The notes below the pieces were generated by a model. It was given only the letters and a program-made list of their open reading frames with translations, did no database searches and was not told where the DNA came from. A program made the translations under genes and the position numbers. This document shows positions 54,063 to 63,762 of a DNA stretch of 64,000 nt, piece by piece; position 1 is the first letter of the stretch, and every line of letters begins with the position of its first letter. Origin of the DNA: Sphingopyxis macrogoltabida (lineage in GTDB: Bacteria > Pseudomonadota > Alphaproteobacteria > Sphingomonadales > Sphingomonadaceae); NCBI RefSeq assembly GCF_001307295.1, contig NZ_CP012700.1, positions 1,181,001 through 1,245,000 on the forward strand. The letters run 5' to 3'.

Positions 54063-55880
54063 TCAGCGAGCGATGGCATAGCCCTGCATGCCGCGCGGGT
54101 TCGCGGCGGCGCGAAGCAGCGATCCGCCGGGCTGCCGGTCGAGGGCGCAGGCCGACAGGCGCCCTTCGGACCATGGACCACCCAGCGTGACCTGGTGGCC
54201 ACGGGCTTTCAGTCCGGCAATTGTCGCCGCGGGGAAGCGGCTTTCGAGGACAAGCGAACCGAGTTGCGCCTCGCGCGGCCAGAAGCTCGCGAGCATGTGA
54301 TTAGTGTGGAAGGCCGGGGTTTCGATCGCCGCCTGCAAGGGGCGGCCGTGGACCGCATGCGCCAGCCAAAGGAGCAGCGACCATTGTTCCTGCTGGTCGC
54401 CGCCGGGGGTGCCGAAGGCGAGATAGGGCTTGCCGTCGCGGTAGGCGAGCGAAGGGGTCAGCGTCGTGCGCGGCCGGGTCGATGGCGCGAGCGACCCGGG
54501 CAGACCCTCGTCGAGCCAGAACATCTGCATGCGCGTGCCGAGCGCGAAGCCGAGACCGGGAACCGCCGGGCTCGACTGGAGCCAGCCGCCCGATGGCGTC
54601 GCCGAAACCATATTGCCCCATTTGTCGACGACATCGACATGACAGGTATCGCCGCGTTGCAACGCGTTGACTTCGAGCGGCCGCGCCATCGTGGGTTCGC
54701 CGCCGCCGGCGACGCCGCCGCCGGCGACGCCGGCGCTGGCCGTCTTCTGCCGACGCGACGGAATGCGCGGCGCCAAGCCGAGCGGCGATCCGGGGCGCAA
54801 TTCGTGACTCGCCGCGCTGCCGATCAGCGCCCGCCTTTCCGCGGCATAGGTTTCGCTGAGCAGTTCTTCGAGCACGCCGCCCGGGATCGCGTCACCGTAC
54901 CAGGCGTCGCGATCGGCCATGACGAGCTTCAATGTTTCGCCGACGATATGGACATAGTCGGCGGATTCGGGCGGCATCGCGCCGATATCGGTGCCCTTCA
55001 GAATCTGGATGGCCTGAAGCAAGGCGGGTCCCTGGCTCCATGCGCCGCATTTGAACAGCCGGTAATCGCCGTGGTCGATGCTGATCGGCCGCTCGACCGG
55101 CGGCCGCCAGCCGTTCATGTCGGCGCCGCTGAGCAGGCCGTGGTGGCGCCGGCCGCTGGTGTCCATCGCTTCGGTGGTGCGCATGAAGCGGTCGATCGTT
55201 TCGGCGACGCGTCCGTCATACCAGTAAGCGAGCGCGGCCTCGATCTGCGCCTCGCGATTCCCCGACACGGCTTCGGCGTGATCGATGAGTGTCTCGTAAA
55301 AATCCGCCAGCACTAGGTTACGGAACAGCGAGCCCGCCGCGGGGACGCCGTCGCGCCCGAGGTAGAGCTCCGCCGAACTGGTCCACTCGTCGGCAAACAG
55401 CGTGGCGACCGAAGCGATCGCATCGGCCGCATTGCCCAGCAAAGGATGGCCGGCGCGTGCATAATAGACCGCGGGCTCGATGACGTCGCGCAGCGACCGG
55501 GTGCCGAAATCGCGAAGCAGCGTCATCCATGCGCCGAATGCACCCGGCACGCAGGCGGCGAGCAGGCCGGTCCCCGGGATCATTTCGAGGCCGCGCTCGT
55601 CGAAAGCGGCGATGGTTGCCGTCGACGGCGAAGGACCCTGTCCGCAAATAACCGTCGGCTGCGCATCGTCTGCGCGCGCGGCGAGGATCGGCGCGTCGCC
55701 GCCCGGGCCGTTGAGGTGCGGCTCGACGATCTGCAGCGTAAAGCCCGCCGCCACCGCGGCGTCGAACGCATTGCCCCCGGCCTCCAGCAACCGCATGCCG
55801 ACCGCGCTCGCGATCCAGTGCGTCGACGCGACGGCGCCGAAGGTGCCGCTGAGTTCGGGACGCGTGGTGAATTCGGTCAT
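54063..55880 (-). CDS. Gamma-glutamyltransferase family protein, copy 2
   Basis: A 605-residue Ntn-hydrolase related to copy 1. VGMRLLEAGGNAFDAAVAAGFTLQIVEPH is the GGT signature; catalytic Thr lies in QRGDTCHVDVVDKWGNMVSATPSGG, followed by PGLGFALGTRMQMF and TPSLAYRDGKPYLAFGTPGGDQQ. The linker before the catalytic Thr has a duplicated GVAGG pentapeptide (see 54702-54731). No signal peptide. ATG at 55880 with AAGGAA about 9 nt upstream. It is downstream of the TonB receptor on the same strand and may use an imported gamma-glutamyl or amide compound. Confidence 0.87.
   Translation of the reverse strand: MTEFTTRPELSGTFGAVASTHWIASAVGMRLLEAGGNAFDAAVAAGFTLQIVEPHLNGPGGDAPILAARADDAQPTVICGQGPSPSTATIAAFDERGLEMIPGTGLLAACVPGAFGAWMTLLRDFGTRSLRDVIEPAVYYARAGHPLLGNAADAIASVATLFADEWTSSAELYLGRDGVPAAGSLFRNLVLADFYETLIDHAEAVSGNREAQIEAALAYWYDGRVAETIDRFMRTTEAMDTSGRRHHGLLSGADMNGWRPPVERPISIDHGDYRLFKCGAWSQGPALLQAIQILKGTDIGAMPPESADYVHIVGETLKLVMADRDAWYGDAIPGGVLEELLSETYAAERRALIGSAASHELRPGSPLGLAPRIPSRRQKTASAGVAGGGVAGGGEPTMARPLEVNALQRGDTCHVDVVDKWGNMVSATPSGGWLQSSPAVPGLGFALGTRMQMFWLDEGLPGSLAPSTRPRTTLTPSLAYRDGKPYLAFGTPGGDQQEQWSLLLWLAHAVHGRPLQAAIETPAFHTNHMLASFWPREAQLGSLVLESRFPAATIAGLKARGHQVTLGGPWSEGRLSACALDRQPGGSLLRAAANPRGMQGYAIAR
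54702..54731. repeat. 15-nt tandem duplication inside GGT copy 2
   Basis: GCCGCCGGCGACGCC occurs twice in a row, encoding GVAGG twice on the minus strand in the linker preceding the catalytic Thr. It is in frame, and likely to vary in copy number. Confidence 0.8.
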
Positions 55881-55960
55881 GGGGAGGGATTCCTTGAAAC
55901 GTATCGGCTGTCGGAGTGCTGCTGGTCTGTATCCGTCGCCCGCTTCGCTTGGCGGACGGG

Positions 55961-55991
55961 GCGCGGCCGGACACATGACGCCCGGCCGCGC
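55961..55991 (-). terminator. GC-rich hairpin after the TonB receptor gene
   Basis: A perfect 10-bp stem (55961-55970 and 55982-55991) with an 11-nt loop begins 5 nt beyond the stop of the TonB-dependent receptor gene. No T tract follows, so it could be an intrinsic attenuator or an mRNA stability element between the receptor and GGT copy 2. Confidence 0.45.
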
Positions 55992-55995
55992 GGCT

Positions 55996-58101
55996 TCACA
56001 TCTTGAAGGAAAGCGACGCCATGACGCGCGCGGGAGCACCCGGCACCGCGAGCGCTTCGCCGACCGTGAACACGTCCGCTGTCAGCTCGTTGAAATATTT
56101 CTGGTTGAACACATTTTCGGCGCGGACGGCGAACTCCCAGCGCCCTTCGGGATCGCCGATCGACGCCCGCAGGTTGACCAGATCATAAGCCGGCTGGTTC
56201 GCGGTGTTCCTGATATTCCAGAAGAATTTGCTGACGTGATTGTAATCGGCACGCAGTCCGATCTCGAGGTCGCTGCCGACCAGGATCTTGTAGTCGATGC
56301 TGGCGTTGGCCGTGAATTCGGGGGCATTGGGAACGGTGAGGCCGTCGACCGGCTGGAGATAGTAGAGGGCGTTCTTGTCCTTCCACTTCGAATTCAGATA
56401 GCCCGCCGAGCCAGAGAGGGTGAGACCGTCGATCGGACGATAGGTCAGACCCCCTTCAAAACCCCAACTGACCGAGCGGCCGATATTCGCCACTTCCTCA
56501 GTGATCACGCCGCTCGGCAGTACAATCTGCGTTTCAAACTGGCGGCGCTTGTAGTCGATGTAGTAGCCCGCGAGCTCGAAGGTCAGCGTGCGGTCGAGCG
56601 TTGTGCCCTTGATACCCGCCTCGAACGCCGAGGCCTTTTCCGACCTGTAGGCGCCCGCCGTGCCGCTGGTCAGGTTGACCCGGCCGGGCTCGGTGCCGAG
56701 CGCGTAGTTGGCATAAAGCATGACATCGGGAGCGACGTCGTAGGACAGGGTGATCTTCGGCAGCACCACCGTTTCGTTGACCGGGACAGTGATCGGGATG
56801 TTGTTGTCGGTGCCCTTGAACTCGACGCGGCCGACGCGGACGCCGGCGCCGATCCGGAAAGCGCCCATCCGGTAGTTGGCGGTCCCGAACAGCGCATATT
56901 GCTTCTCGAGCGAGTCGCCGTTGTTGAAATCGGGAATGAAGACCGGCCCGCCGGCATCGGGGCCGAGGTACAGGTCGGCGTTGTTGGTGATGCCGCGGTC
57001 GGCGACCGACGAATAATAGGCGCCGACGAGCCAGTCGAAGTCGCTAGTCCCTGTCGAGGCGAGGCGGAGTTCCTGCGTAAAGACCTTCGCCGTGTTGCGG
57101 TCGCCATTGAAGGCGACGACCGCATCGGCTGCGCTGTAATCGAGATCCCAAGCGAAGTTGACCTTGCGGCGGGTGTAAGACGTTACATTGGTGAGTTCGA
57201 CCGGCCCCATGTCATAGGCAAGGCTGAAGATGACGCCGTCGACGCGCTTCCGGTTCTCGACATCGGTGTTGAGTTCGATCGTCCGGCGATAGATGGCGCT
57301 GCCGTCGGGGCGTTCGGTCGCGGTCGTATAGACGTTGCCGCCGTTGGCGAGTTCGTTATGGCGATAGCTGAGCTGGATATCGAGATTGTCGGTCGGCTGC
57401 CAGCCGATCGCGATGCGCGTGCCCCATTCGGTGCTGCGGTCGGCATATCCGCCGAGGAAAGTGTTGGCGACGAAGCCGCGGGTGTGGTTATAATAGGCTG
57501 ACACGCGGGCGGCGAAAGTCTCGCCCACGGGAAGGTTCACCGCGCCGAAGGCGTTGATCGTGTCGAAGCTGCCATATTCGACGCGGGCTTCGCCGCCGAA
57601 TGTGTCGGTCGGGCGCTTCAGCACATATTTGATCGCGCCGCCGATATTGCTGCCGCCATAGAGCGTGCCCTGCGGGCCTTTCAGGATTTCGATCCGCTCG
57701 ACATCTTCGATCGCCGCCGACTGATCGGTGAAATTCTGGACGTCGTCGACATAGAAGCCGACGCCCTGGGTGTTGCCGAAGCCGCCGACGCCGCGAATGA
57801 CCACATTGGGTTCGTTATCTTGGCGCCGGTTGAGGACGATGTTCGGCGTCTGGCGGCCGACATCCTCGAGCGAGGCGATGCCGGCATCCTTGATTGTGTC
57901 GGCGCTGATCGCCGCGATGGTTTCGGGAATGTCGATAAGGCGCTCGGCGCGCTTGCGCGCCATGACGACGATCTCGTTGGGATAGCTCTGCTCTTCGGCT
58001 TGCTCCGTCGCTTCCTGCGCATGGGCCGATGGCGCCGCCATCAGCGGCGCGACGAGGGCCGCGAGAGCAGAGCCGGTCAGGATCAACTTTCGAACGTGCA
58101 T
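55996..58101 (-). CDS. TonB-dependent receptor
   Basis: A 701-residue outer-membrane receptor: signal peptide (KLILTGSALAALVAPLMAAP, then SAHAQE), plug domain (about 45-160; NEIVVMARKRAERL, VVIRGVGGFGNTQGVGFYVDD, EILKGPQGTLYGG) and a 22-strand barrel ending in the aromatic residue-like SLSFKM. The long TonB box at the plug start (EIVVMA) is in place. Of the sphingomonad catabolic type. It starts the minus-strand unit leading to GGT copy 2. Substrate is unknown; iron siderophore receptors usually have other plug signatures. Confidence 0.93.
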   Translation of the reverse strand: MHVRKLILTGSALAALVAPLMAAPSAHAQEATEQAEEQSYPNEIVVMARKRAERLIDIPETIAAISADTIKDAGIASLEDVGRQTPNIVLNRRQDNEPNVVIRGVGGFGNTQGVGFYVDDVQNFTDQSAAIEDVERIEILKGPQGTLYGGSNIGGAIKYVLKRPTDTFGGEARVEYGSFDTINAFGAVNLPVGETFAARVSAYYNHTRGFVANTFLGGYADRSTEWGTRIAIGWQPTDNLDIQLSYRHNELANGGNVYTTATERPDGSAIYRRTIELNTDVENRKRVDGVIFSLAYDMGPVELTNVTSYTRRKVNFAWDLDYSAADAVVAFNGDRNTAKVFTQELRLASTGTSDFDWLVGAYYSSVADRGITNNADLYLGPDAGGPVFIPDFNNGDSLEKQYALFGTANYRMGAFRIGAGVRVGRVEFKGTDNNIPITVPVNETVVLPKITLSYDVAPDVMLYANYALGTEPGRVNLTSGTAGAYRSEKASAFEAGIKGTTLDRTLTFELAGYYIDYKRRQFETQIVLPSGVITEEVANIGRSVSWGFEGGLTYRPIDGLTLSGSAGYLNSKWKDKNALYYLQPVDGLTVPNAPEFTANASIDYKILVGSDLEIGLRADYNHVSKFFWNIRNTANQPAYDLVNLRASIGDPEGRWEFAVRAENVFNQKYFNELTADVFTVGEALAVPGAPARVMASLSFKM

Positions 58102-58237
58102 AACTCCATCCCCTTTATCTCGTTGCCGTGGTTCCCGCCCGTCTGACGCGGGCAATGGTTTCCCGTGCCGCGAGTCACCTCGCAGCGAATGATTTTCGTT
58201 CCGTGCTTCCTTGCGGGGCGGCCTTGGGGCCGCGCCG

Positions 58238-59455
58238 TCAGGCTGCCGCCTGCGCCTTGGGCTGCGGCGTATAATCCTTCAATTTCAGCGAGCTGTTGAT
58301 GTCGCGCTCTTCCTGCCGCATCATCCCGAGGCGGGTGAGGATCGGCGCCAGATTCATCATGCGGTTGCGTTTCCAGAGCTTCAGCCGGGTCGGCGGCACC
58401 ATCAGGTCGCTGCCGCCATAGGCCGTTGCCTGATTATCCTCGATAAACTTTCTCGCTTCGCGGTCATAGGCGTCGAAGGCCGCCTGATGGCTGTCATGCG
58501 CGGCGAGTTCGCCCGCGAGAACATAGGCGCCGGCGATCGCGGTGCTCGTGCCCTGTCCCGAAAAGAAGGACGGCCCGTAGGCTGCATCGCCGACGACGGC
58601 GACACGGCCGCTCGACCATTTCGGCATATGGATCTGCATCATTGAATCGAAATAGAGATCGTCCGCGGCATCCATCGCGTCGAGGAGCTGGGGAATGATC
58701 CAGCCCTGTCCGGCGTAGCGCGCGCGAATATCGCGGCGAACGCCGTCGAGGTCGGCATATTCGGACGAGGCGGGTTCCGGCCGGCGATAGGCGAAGAGGC
58801 AATTCATCCTCTCCGCGCCGGTTTCATAAGCGCCGGCGGCAAGCCCCGGGACATTGTAGATATTGAGTTCGTGGTCGAAGCCGAAGCTGTTCGGCGCCGT
58901 GAAGCCGATGAAGCAGCAGCCGAGATAGCTGCTGAACCGGCTTTCGGGGCCGAAGGCCTGCTCGCGCGTCGTCGAATGCAGGCCGTCGGCGGCGATGACG
59001 ACGTCATAGCGTTCCTCGAGGCCGCTGCGGAAGGTGACGTCGATGCCGTCGCGATCTTCCTTCATCGCGACGATGCAGTCGTTGAACCGATAGGGTATGT
59101 TGTCGCGGGTTCGCGCATAGAGAATCTCGGCGAGCGCGCCGCGCGGAATCTCGACGTCGCGGCCGGCCACGCCGCCTGTAATATCCTCCATGGGGATGCT
59201 CGCGATGACGCCGCGCGGACCGCGAAAGCGCCAGTGGCGGGTGCGGATATGCGCTTCGCGAAGCTCGGGCAGCATGCCCATCCGTTCGACCGCATCGATC
59301 GCCGTGCCGCGAATGTCGATGGCATAGCCGCCGCTGCGGAGCGCGTCGGCGCGTTCGACGACGGTGACATCGAAGCCATGGCGGTCGAGCCAGTAGGCGA
59401 CGGTCGGACCTGCGATGCTGGCGCCGCTGACCAGAGCTTTGCGTGCGCGGCTCAT
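58238..59455 (-). CDS. FAD-dependent monooxygenase
   Basis: A 405-residue aromatic hydroxylase-type flavoprotein. The GxGxxG region is ALVSGASIAGPTVAYWL (with GASIAG), DG motif AADGLHSTTREQ near 155, and the GD motif AVVGDAAYGPSFFSGQGTS near 285. Homologous to TetX- and PgaE-like hydroxylases. Overlap with the hydrolase start by 4 nt (ATGA). Likely hydroxylates an aromatic or polyketide-like compound; NADPH use not proven. Confidence 0.88.
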   Translation of the reverse strand: MSRARKALVSGASIAGPTVAYWLDRHGFDVTVVERADALRSGGYAIDIRGTAIDAVERMGMLPELREAHIRTRHWRFRGPRGVIASIPMEDITGGVAGRDVEIPRGALAEILYARTRDNIPYRFNDCIVAMKEDRDGIDVTFRSGLEERYDVVIAADGLHSTTREQAFGPESRFSSYLGCCFIGFTAPNSFGFDHELNIYNVPGLAAGAYETGAERMNCLFAYRRPEPASSEYADLDGVRRDIRARYAGQGWIIPQLLDAMDAADDLYFDSMMQIHMPKWSSGRVAVVGDAAYGPSFFSGQGTSTAIAGAYVLAGELAAHDSHQAAFDAYDREARKFIEDNQATAYGGSDLMVPPTRLKLWKRNRMMNLAPILTRLGMMRQEERDINSSLKLKDYTPQPKAQAAA

Positions 59456-60243
59456 GCTTCCGCCTCCTGGCTGTTGATGAGGACGAAGTCGCGAATCATC
59501 TTCGCCGTGCGTTCGCGATACTGCAGCGTGATGCCGTGGCGGCTGTCTGTCAGCATCTCGAAACGCGCACCGGGAATGGCGGCGGCCATTTCGCGGGCTT
59601 CTGCGGCGTGTGCGATCGGATCATGCTCGCCGGCAAGGACAAGGGTCGGCGCGGTTATTTCGCCGAGGCGCGCGGTCATATCATGCGCCTCGATGGCGGC
59701 CGCGCGCCGGGCAAAAGCCTCGGGCTCGCGGATGAGCAGGACGTCGTTGATTTCGGCGACGAGATCGGGCTCGTTATCGATCGCCTCGGGGCTGATCACC
59801 GCTTCCATCATGAAGCGGCGGACGGCATCGGGATCGTCGTTGCGAAGCGCGCTGAGATCGGGGGCGTGAAAGCGCGAGCGCTCCGAACCGGTCACCCCCA
59901 ATATCAGGCTTTTGACGCGGTCGGGATAGAGGATCGCGAAGGTCATCGCGACCGCCCCGCCATAGGAGGCGCCGAAGACATGCGTCCGATCGATCCCGCG
60001 CTCGTCGAGAAAATGCGCGAGGTCGTGTGCATGGTCCGCCATGCCATAAGGCTCGGGCGCGCAGGGGCTGTCGGGCGAATCGCGCTGGTCGGTCGCGATG
60101 GCGCGAATGCCTTCGCCGAGCAGCGGCATGAAATTCGCATATTGGCGGCGATCGGCGTTGCTGCCGTGCAGCAGGATAAGCGGTTCGCCGCGCCCGTTTT
60201 CGTCGAAGCGCAGCGCGACTGTCTCAGCAATGGCCCGTTCCAT
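59452..60243 (-). CDS. Alpha/beta hydrolase
   Basis: A 263-residue hydrolase: LILLHGSNADRRQYANFMPLL, nucleophile GASYGGAVAMTFA, acid in LAGEHDPIAHA and His in TDSRHGITLQYRERTA. The preferred start is the ATG at 60243 with GGGAG 8 nt upstream; the frame is open up to 60303. Similar in size and fold to 3-oxoadipate enol-lactonases or esterases. The gene is followed by the monooxygenase gene with overlap, so both are made together. Confidence 0.88.
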   Translation of the reverse strand: MERAIAETVALRFDENGRGEPLILLHGSNADRRQYANFMPLLGEGIRAIATDQRDSPDSPCAPEPYGMADHAHDLAHFLDERGIDRTHVFGASYGGAVAMTFAILYPDRVKSLILGVTGSERSRFHAPDLSALRNDDPDAVRRFMMEAVISPEAIDNEPDLVAEINDVLLIREPEAFARRAAAIEAHDMTARLGEITAPTLVLAGEHDPIAHAAEAREMAAAIPGARFEMLTDSRHGITLQYRERTAKMIRDFVLINSQEAEA

Positions 60244-60378
60244 GGCCCGATCTCCCAGCGTCATCACCGCAAAAGCCTGCCGTGTCACCTTATTGTCATG
60301 CATAGGAACCGCGGGCGCTGCCTGTCCAAGACTGAGTTTTCATCGAACATATGCCTGGGGGGCATGCGGCCTGTCCGG

Positions 60379-61311
60379 CTAGGCAGCGGTGGCTCTCCTG
60401 CTCTCGGCCGTCGGCCATTCGCCGCGCTCCAGCAGGTCGTCGCACAAGGCGACGAGCATGTCCTGTATCTCGCAAATCGCCTTGAATCCCTGCCGGTTCC
60501 AGTGGGTGGCGATCGCCCATGACGTGCGCAGGCCCTCGATCGGGACGAAGCCGACGGAGGAATTGCCTTGCGGCGCCATCACGCAGCTCGGCGCGATGCC
60601 GAAACCCGCACCGCGTTCGACAAGGTCGCTCATGAGCGCGGAACTGTTCACCTTGCTGCGGACGATGAGCTTGGCGGCGTGTTCGGGATGCGTTTCCTGA
60701 AATTTGTCGACAATGCTGTTCGGATAGCCGACGAGGATCAGCGGCAGGCCGACGAGATCGGGAACGTCCACGCTCGCCCCGAAATCGCCGAGCCGTTCCT
60801 TCGGGCAGATCAGGCAGAAGCTTTCGTCAACGAGCGGGGTCATCAGGACACCGCTGGCCTCGGGCATGTTCGATACCAGCGCCACATCGATATCGCCGTC
60901 GGCGACCTTGTCGCGCAGATAGGAGCTCGACCCCTGCACCAGGTCGACGCGGCACTCGGGGTAGCGTGCGAGGAAGCTGGTCATCACCGGGAGCAACAGC
61001 TTGTTGTGGATCGACTGCGGCGCGCCGAGGGTGGCGATGCCGGAGAAGTCGCCGCCCTCGGTCGCCATTTCGTCGCCGAGCTGGCGGACCGATTCGAGGA
61101 TGGCGGCGGCGCGTTCGTAGAAGCGCTCGCCGGCGTCGGTCAGCGAGACACCCTTGTTGTGGCGAACGAAAAGCGCCTGCCCGACATCATCCTCCAGCTT
61201 GGCGATCGATCGGCTGAGCGCGGGCTGCGCGACATTCAGATAATAGGCGCCGCGGACGAAACTGGACGCATCGGCGACCGCCTTGAAATAGCGCAGTTGC
61301 CTGAGTTCCAT
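60379..61311 (-). CDS. LysR-family transcriptional regulator
   Basis: A 310-residue LTTR: ELRQLRYFKAVADASSFVRGA, YLNVAQPALSRSIAKLEDDVG, VSLTDAGERFYERA form the HTH region. The substrate domain includes LGAPQSIHNKLLLPVMTSF of the CynR/NAC-like type. The start MELRQL at 61311 is the canonical first residue; a longer ATG at 61326 adds KVGA. It precedes the hydrolase-monooxygenase pair on the same strand and may regulate it or the neighbours. Confidence 0.92.
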   Translation of the reverse strand: MELRQLRYFKAVADASSFVRGAYYLNVAQPALSRSIAKLEDDVGQALFVRHNKGVSLTDAGERFYERAAAILESVRQLGDEMATEGGDFSGIATLGAPQSIHNKLLLPVMTSFLARYPECRVDLVQGSSSYLRDKVADGDIDVALVSNMPEASGVLMTPLVDESFCLICPKERLGDFGASVDVPDLVGLPLILVGYPNSIVDKFQETHPEHAAKLIVRSKVNSSALMSDLVERGAGFGIAPSCVMAPQGNSSVGFVPIEGLRTSWAIATHWNRQGFKAICEIQDMLVALCDDLLERGEWPTAESRRATAA

Positions 61312-61423
61312 CGCGCCCACCTTCACAGATCCGGCCGCCGGCGGGCCGGGTTCCTCGCACCCCGATCCGCAAATCTGATAGCGGCTGCACGGCGCGCGTC
61401 AATTTTCGGGCTTCGCAGCGAGG

Positions 61424-61807
61424 TCATTCGGCCGCCGCGATCAAAGTGCCCTGATGATAGAAATTGCGCCAGCCGCCGTTTTCGAACCGGTAGAGGCGCA
61501 TGTGTCGGGCGAGCTTGCGTCTGACCGAGCGATCCGCGGCCTCGAACCGATTGTCGAAACTGCCATGAACCCAGGCGACGGTTCCGGACACCTCGATCCG
61601 GTTGTCGCGCAGTTTATAGTCCAGATAGCGGCCGGCGGCCGAGCGGATGGCGGCAAGATAGCCGGCCTTGTCGCGCACGCAACCATCGGCATCGACATGG
61701 TGATAGTCATCGGTCACCATGGCCGCGAGCCGATCGAGATCGCCGACAGCAATCGCGGCGGCACGGTCGCGTTCGAGGGCTTCGATCTCCGTGCGGGCGG
61801 CATCCAT
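61424..61807 (-). CDS. NTF2-like (DUF4440-type) protein
   Basis: A 127-residue cone-fold protein: EIEALERDRAAAIAVGDLDRLAAMVTDDYHHVDADG and MRLYRFENGGWRNFYHQGTL. The start MDAARTE at 61807 is best; an upstream reading to 61921 is low in similarity. Proteins of this type with a His-Asp pair (HHVDAD) include ketosteroid isomerase-like enzymes. It is divergent from the amidohydrolase. Confidence 0.78.
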   Translation of the reverse strand: MDAARTEIEALERDRAAAIAVGDLDRLAAMVTDDYHHVDADGCVRDKAGYLAAIRSAAGRYLDYKLRDNRIEVSGTVAWVHGSFDNRFEAADRSVRRKLARHMRLYRFENGGWRNFYHQGTLIAAAE

Positions 61808-62015
61808 CGGGGCGATATCCTTCCTCTTCGCCGGTCGGTCTTCCGGCGGGGAAGGAGCGTAGTTGGCCGGGGGCAACGTCGCAAAGACCGTTGGGTCATT
61901 GCGGATATGAGCGCGGGGCATGATGATGCCACGGCGCGCTTTGTTCTTTCTCTCGCGGTGCCGGATGATATTTCCCGGTATATTATGGAACTGCCCTGAT
62001 CCGAAAGGTCGCCTG

Positions 62016-63470
62016 ATGAAACGCCTGCTTGTCACCCTTGCTGCCGCGCTGTCACTTGCTTCGCCTGCGCTTGCCGGGCCGCAACAGGGCGATGTCATCA
62101 TCCGCCATGTGACCGTCATCGATGTCGAGGCGGCGAAGGCCGTCGCCGGGCAGGCGGTCGTGCTGCGCGGGGCCGATATCGTTGCGGTCGGCGATGACGC
62201 CGGCGTCGCGAAGGGCTGGCGTGCAGAACGGACGATCGAGGGCAAGGAGCGCTACCTCATCCCCGGCCTGTGGGACATGCATGTCCATTTCGGTGGCGGG
62301 CCCGAACTGATCGAGGAGAACCGGGCGCTGTTCCCGCTCTATGTCGCGAACGGAATCACGACGATCCGCGACTGTTCGGGCGACCTTGCCGATCAGGTGC
62401 TGGCGTGGCGGAGCGAGATCGCGAACGGCAGCCTGTTCGGCCCGCGCCTGCTGACCTCGGGCGCGAAGATCGAGGGGATCGCGCCGGTGTGGAAGGGGAC
62501 GATCGAGGTCGGCAGCGAGGCCGATGTCGATGCGGCGCTCGATCGGCTGAAAAACCGCGACAAGGTCGATTTCGTCAAGATCACCGACAATACGCTGAAA
62601 CCCGAGCTGTTCCTCTATGCGCTGCGGCAGGCGAAGGCGCTGGGGCTCCGCACCTCGGGGCATATTCCCATGGCGCTGACGGTCGAGCAGGCGGTCGATG
62701 CAGGGATCAGCTCGATCGAGCATCTCGACTATGCCTATAATGCGGGAGCGAAGGACGAGGCCGCGATCGCCGCCGATTTCGCGGCGGGACGGATCGATCG
62801 CGCCGAGGCGAACCGGCGGCTGAGCGCCGGATTCGATCGCGCCACCGCGATAGCCGCCTATCGCGATTTTGCCGCTAAAGGCGTGTATGTTACCCCGACG
62901 CTCAACGGCAGCCGCATTCTCGACTATCTCGACCGCGACGATCACAGCATGGATGCCGGCCTCGCCTATATCGGCCCGAAGCTGCGCAAGACTTATGACT
63001 GGCGCATCGAACGCGCGGCGAAGGCGGATGCTGCGGCGATCGCGGCGCGCCACGCGCACAGCGATGCGGTGAGCGAGGTGCTGCCGATGCTCGCCGAGGC
63101 CGGCGTTCCGATCATCGCCGGAACCGACGCGGGCTTCCTCAACAGCTTTAACTATCCGGGCTTCGGGCTGCACGACGAGATCGAGCTGTTCACGAAAAGA
63201 GGCCTGACCCCCGCGCAGGCGCTCGCTTCTGCGACGCGCGCTGGGCCCGCGTGGTTCGGCTGGCTCGACCGCTATGGCGCGGTCAAGCCAGGCATGGCAG
63301 CCAATCTGGTCTTGCTCGACAAGAACCCGCTGCAGGACATCGCGGCGACGCGCGCGATCCATACGGTGGTGATGCGGGGGCAGGTGCACGACCGCGCGGC
63401 GCTGGACAAGATGCTCGCCGACACCCGCGCGAAGGTCGCGGCGTGGAAGGGGGAGGCTGCGAAGCCCTAG
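62016..63470 (+). CDS. Secreted amidohydrolase family protein
   Basis: A 484-residue metal-dependent hydrolase with a signal peptide (KRLLVTLAAALSLASPALAG). LIPGLWDMHVHFGGG provides the HxH metal site, and ITDNTLKPELFLYAL, TSGHIPMALTV and IIAGTDAGFLNSF hold the bridging lysine, later His and catalytic Asp. Relatives are imidazolonepropionase-like or Xaa-Pro dipeptidases. AAAGG lies 7 nt before the ATG. Probably acts on a cyclic amide or dipeptide in the periplasm. Confidence 0.9.
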   Translation: MKRLLVTLAAALSLASPALAGPQQGDVIIRHVTVIDVEAAKAVAGQAVVLRGADIVAVGDDAGVAKGWRAERTIEGKERYLIPGLWDMHVHFGGGPELIEENRALFPLYVANGITTIRDCSGDLADQVLAWRSEIANGSLFGPRLLTSGAKIEGIAPVWKGTIEVGSEADVDAALDRLKNRDKVDFVKITDNTLKPELFLYALRQAKALGLRTSGHIPMALTVEQAVDAGISSIEHLDYAYNAGAKDEAAIAADFAAGRIDRAEANRRLSAGFDRATAIAAYRDFAAKGVYVTPTLNGSRILDYLDRDDHSMDAGLAYIGPKLRKTYDWRIERAAKADAAAIAARHAHSDAVSEVLPMLAEAGVPIIAGTDAGFLNSFNYPGFGLHDEIELFTKRGLTPAQALASATRAGPAWFGWLDRYGAVKPGMAANLVLLDKNPLQDIAATRAIHTVVMRGQVHDRAALDKMLADTRAKVAAWKGEAAKP

Positions 63471-63736
63471 TGCACCAGCGGCGTCCGGCGTGCGCGCCAG
63501 ACGATGCCGATGGTGAAAAGGCCGATCCCGGCCCAGATGACGTTGAGCACCGCCGACGGGATCGCGCCGTTATAGCCCGAGTTGAGAATGAAACCGGCGG
63601 CGCCGATGACGTTCATCCATTGATAGAGATAGCTCCGCGCCTCGAGCTTGCCGAGCGACAGCAGCACATAGGCGACGAGGATCACCACCGCGGCCGACCA
63701 GCCGATGACTTCGATCGCCAGTCCCAGCGCGTCCAT
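63467..63736 (-). CDS. CBU_0592-family small membrane protein
   Basis: An 89-residue protein with three membrane helices: LAIEVIGWSAAVVILVAYVL, MNVIGAAGFILNSGYNGAIP and VLNVIWAGIGLFTIGIVW, matching CBU_0592 proteins. Its last codons overlap the amidohydrolase end by 4 nt on the opposite strand. Function unknown. Confidence 0.8.
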   Translation of the reverse strand: MDALGLAIEVIGWSAAVVILVAYVLLSLGKLEARSYLYQWMNVIGAAGFILNSGYNGAIPSAVLNVIWAGIGLFTIGIVWRARRTPLVH

Positions 63737-63762
63737 AACCTGTCCTTTTCGGGTGAGCGCGC

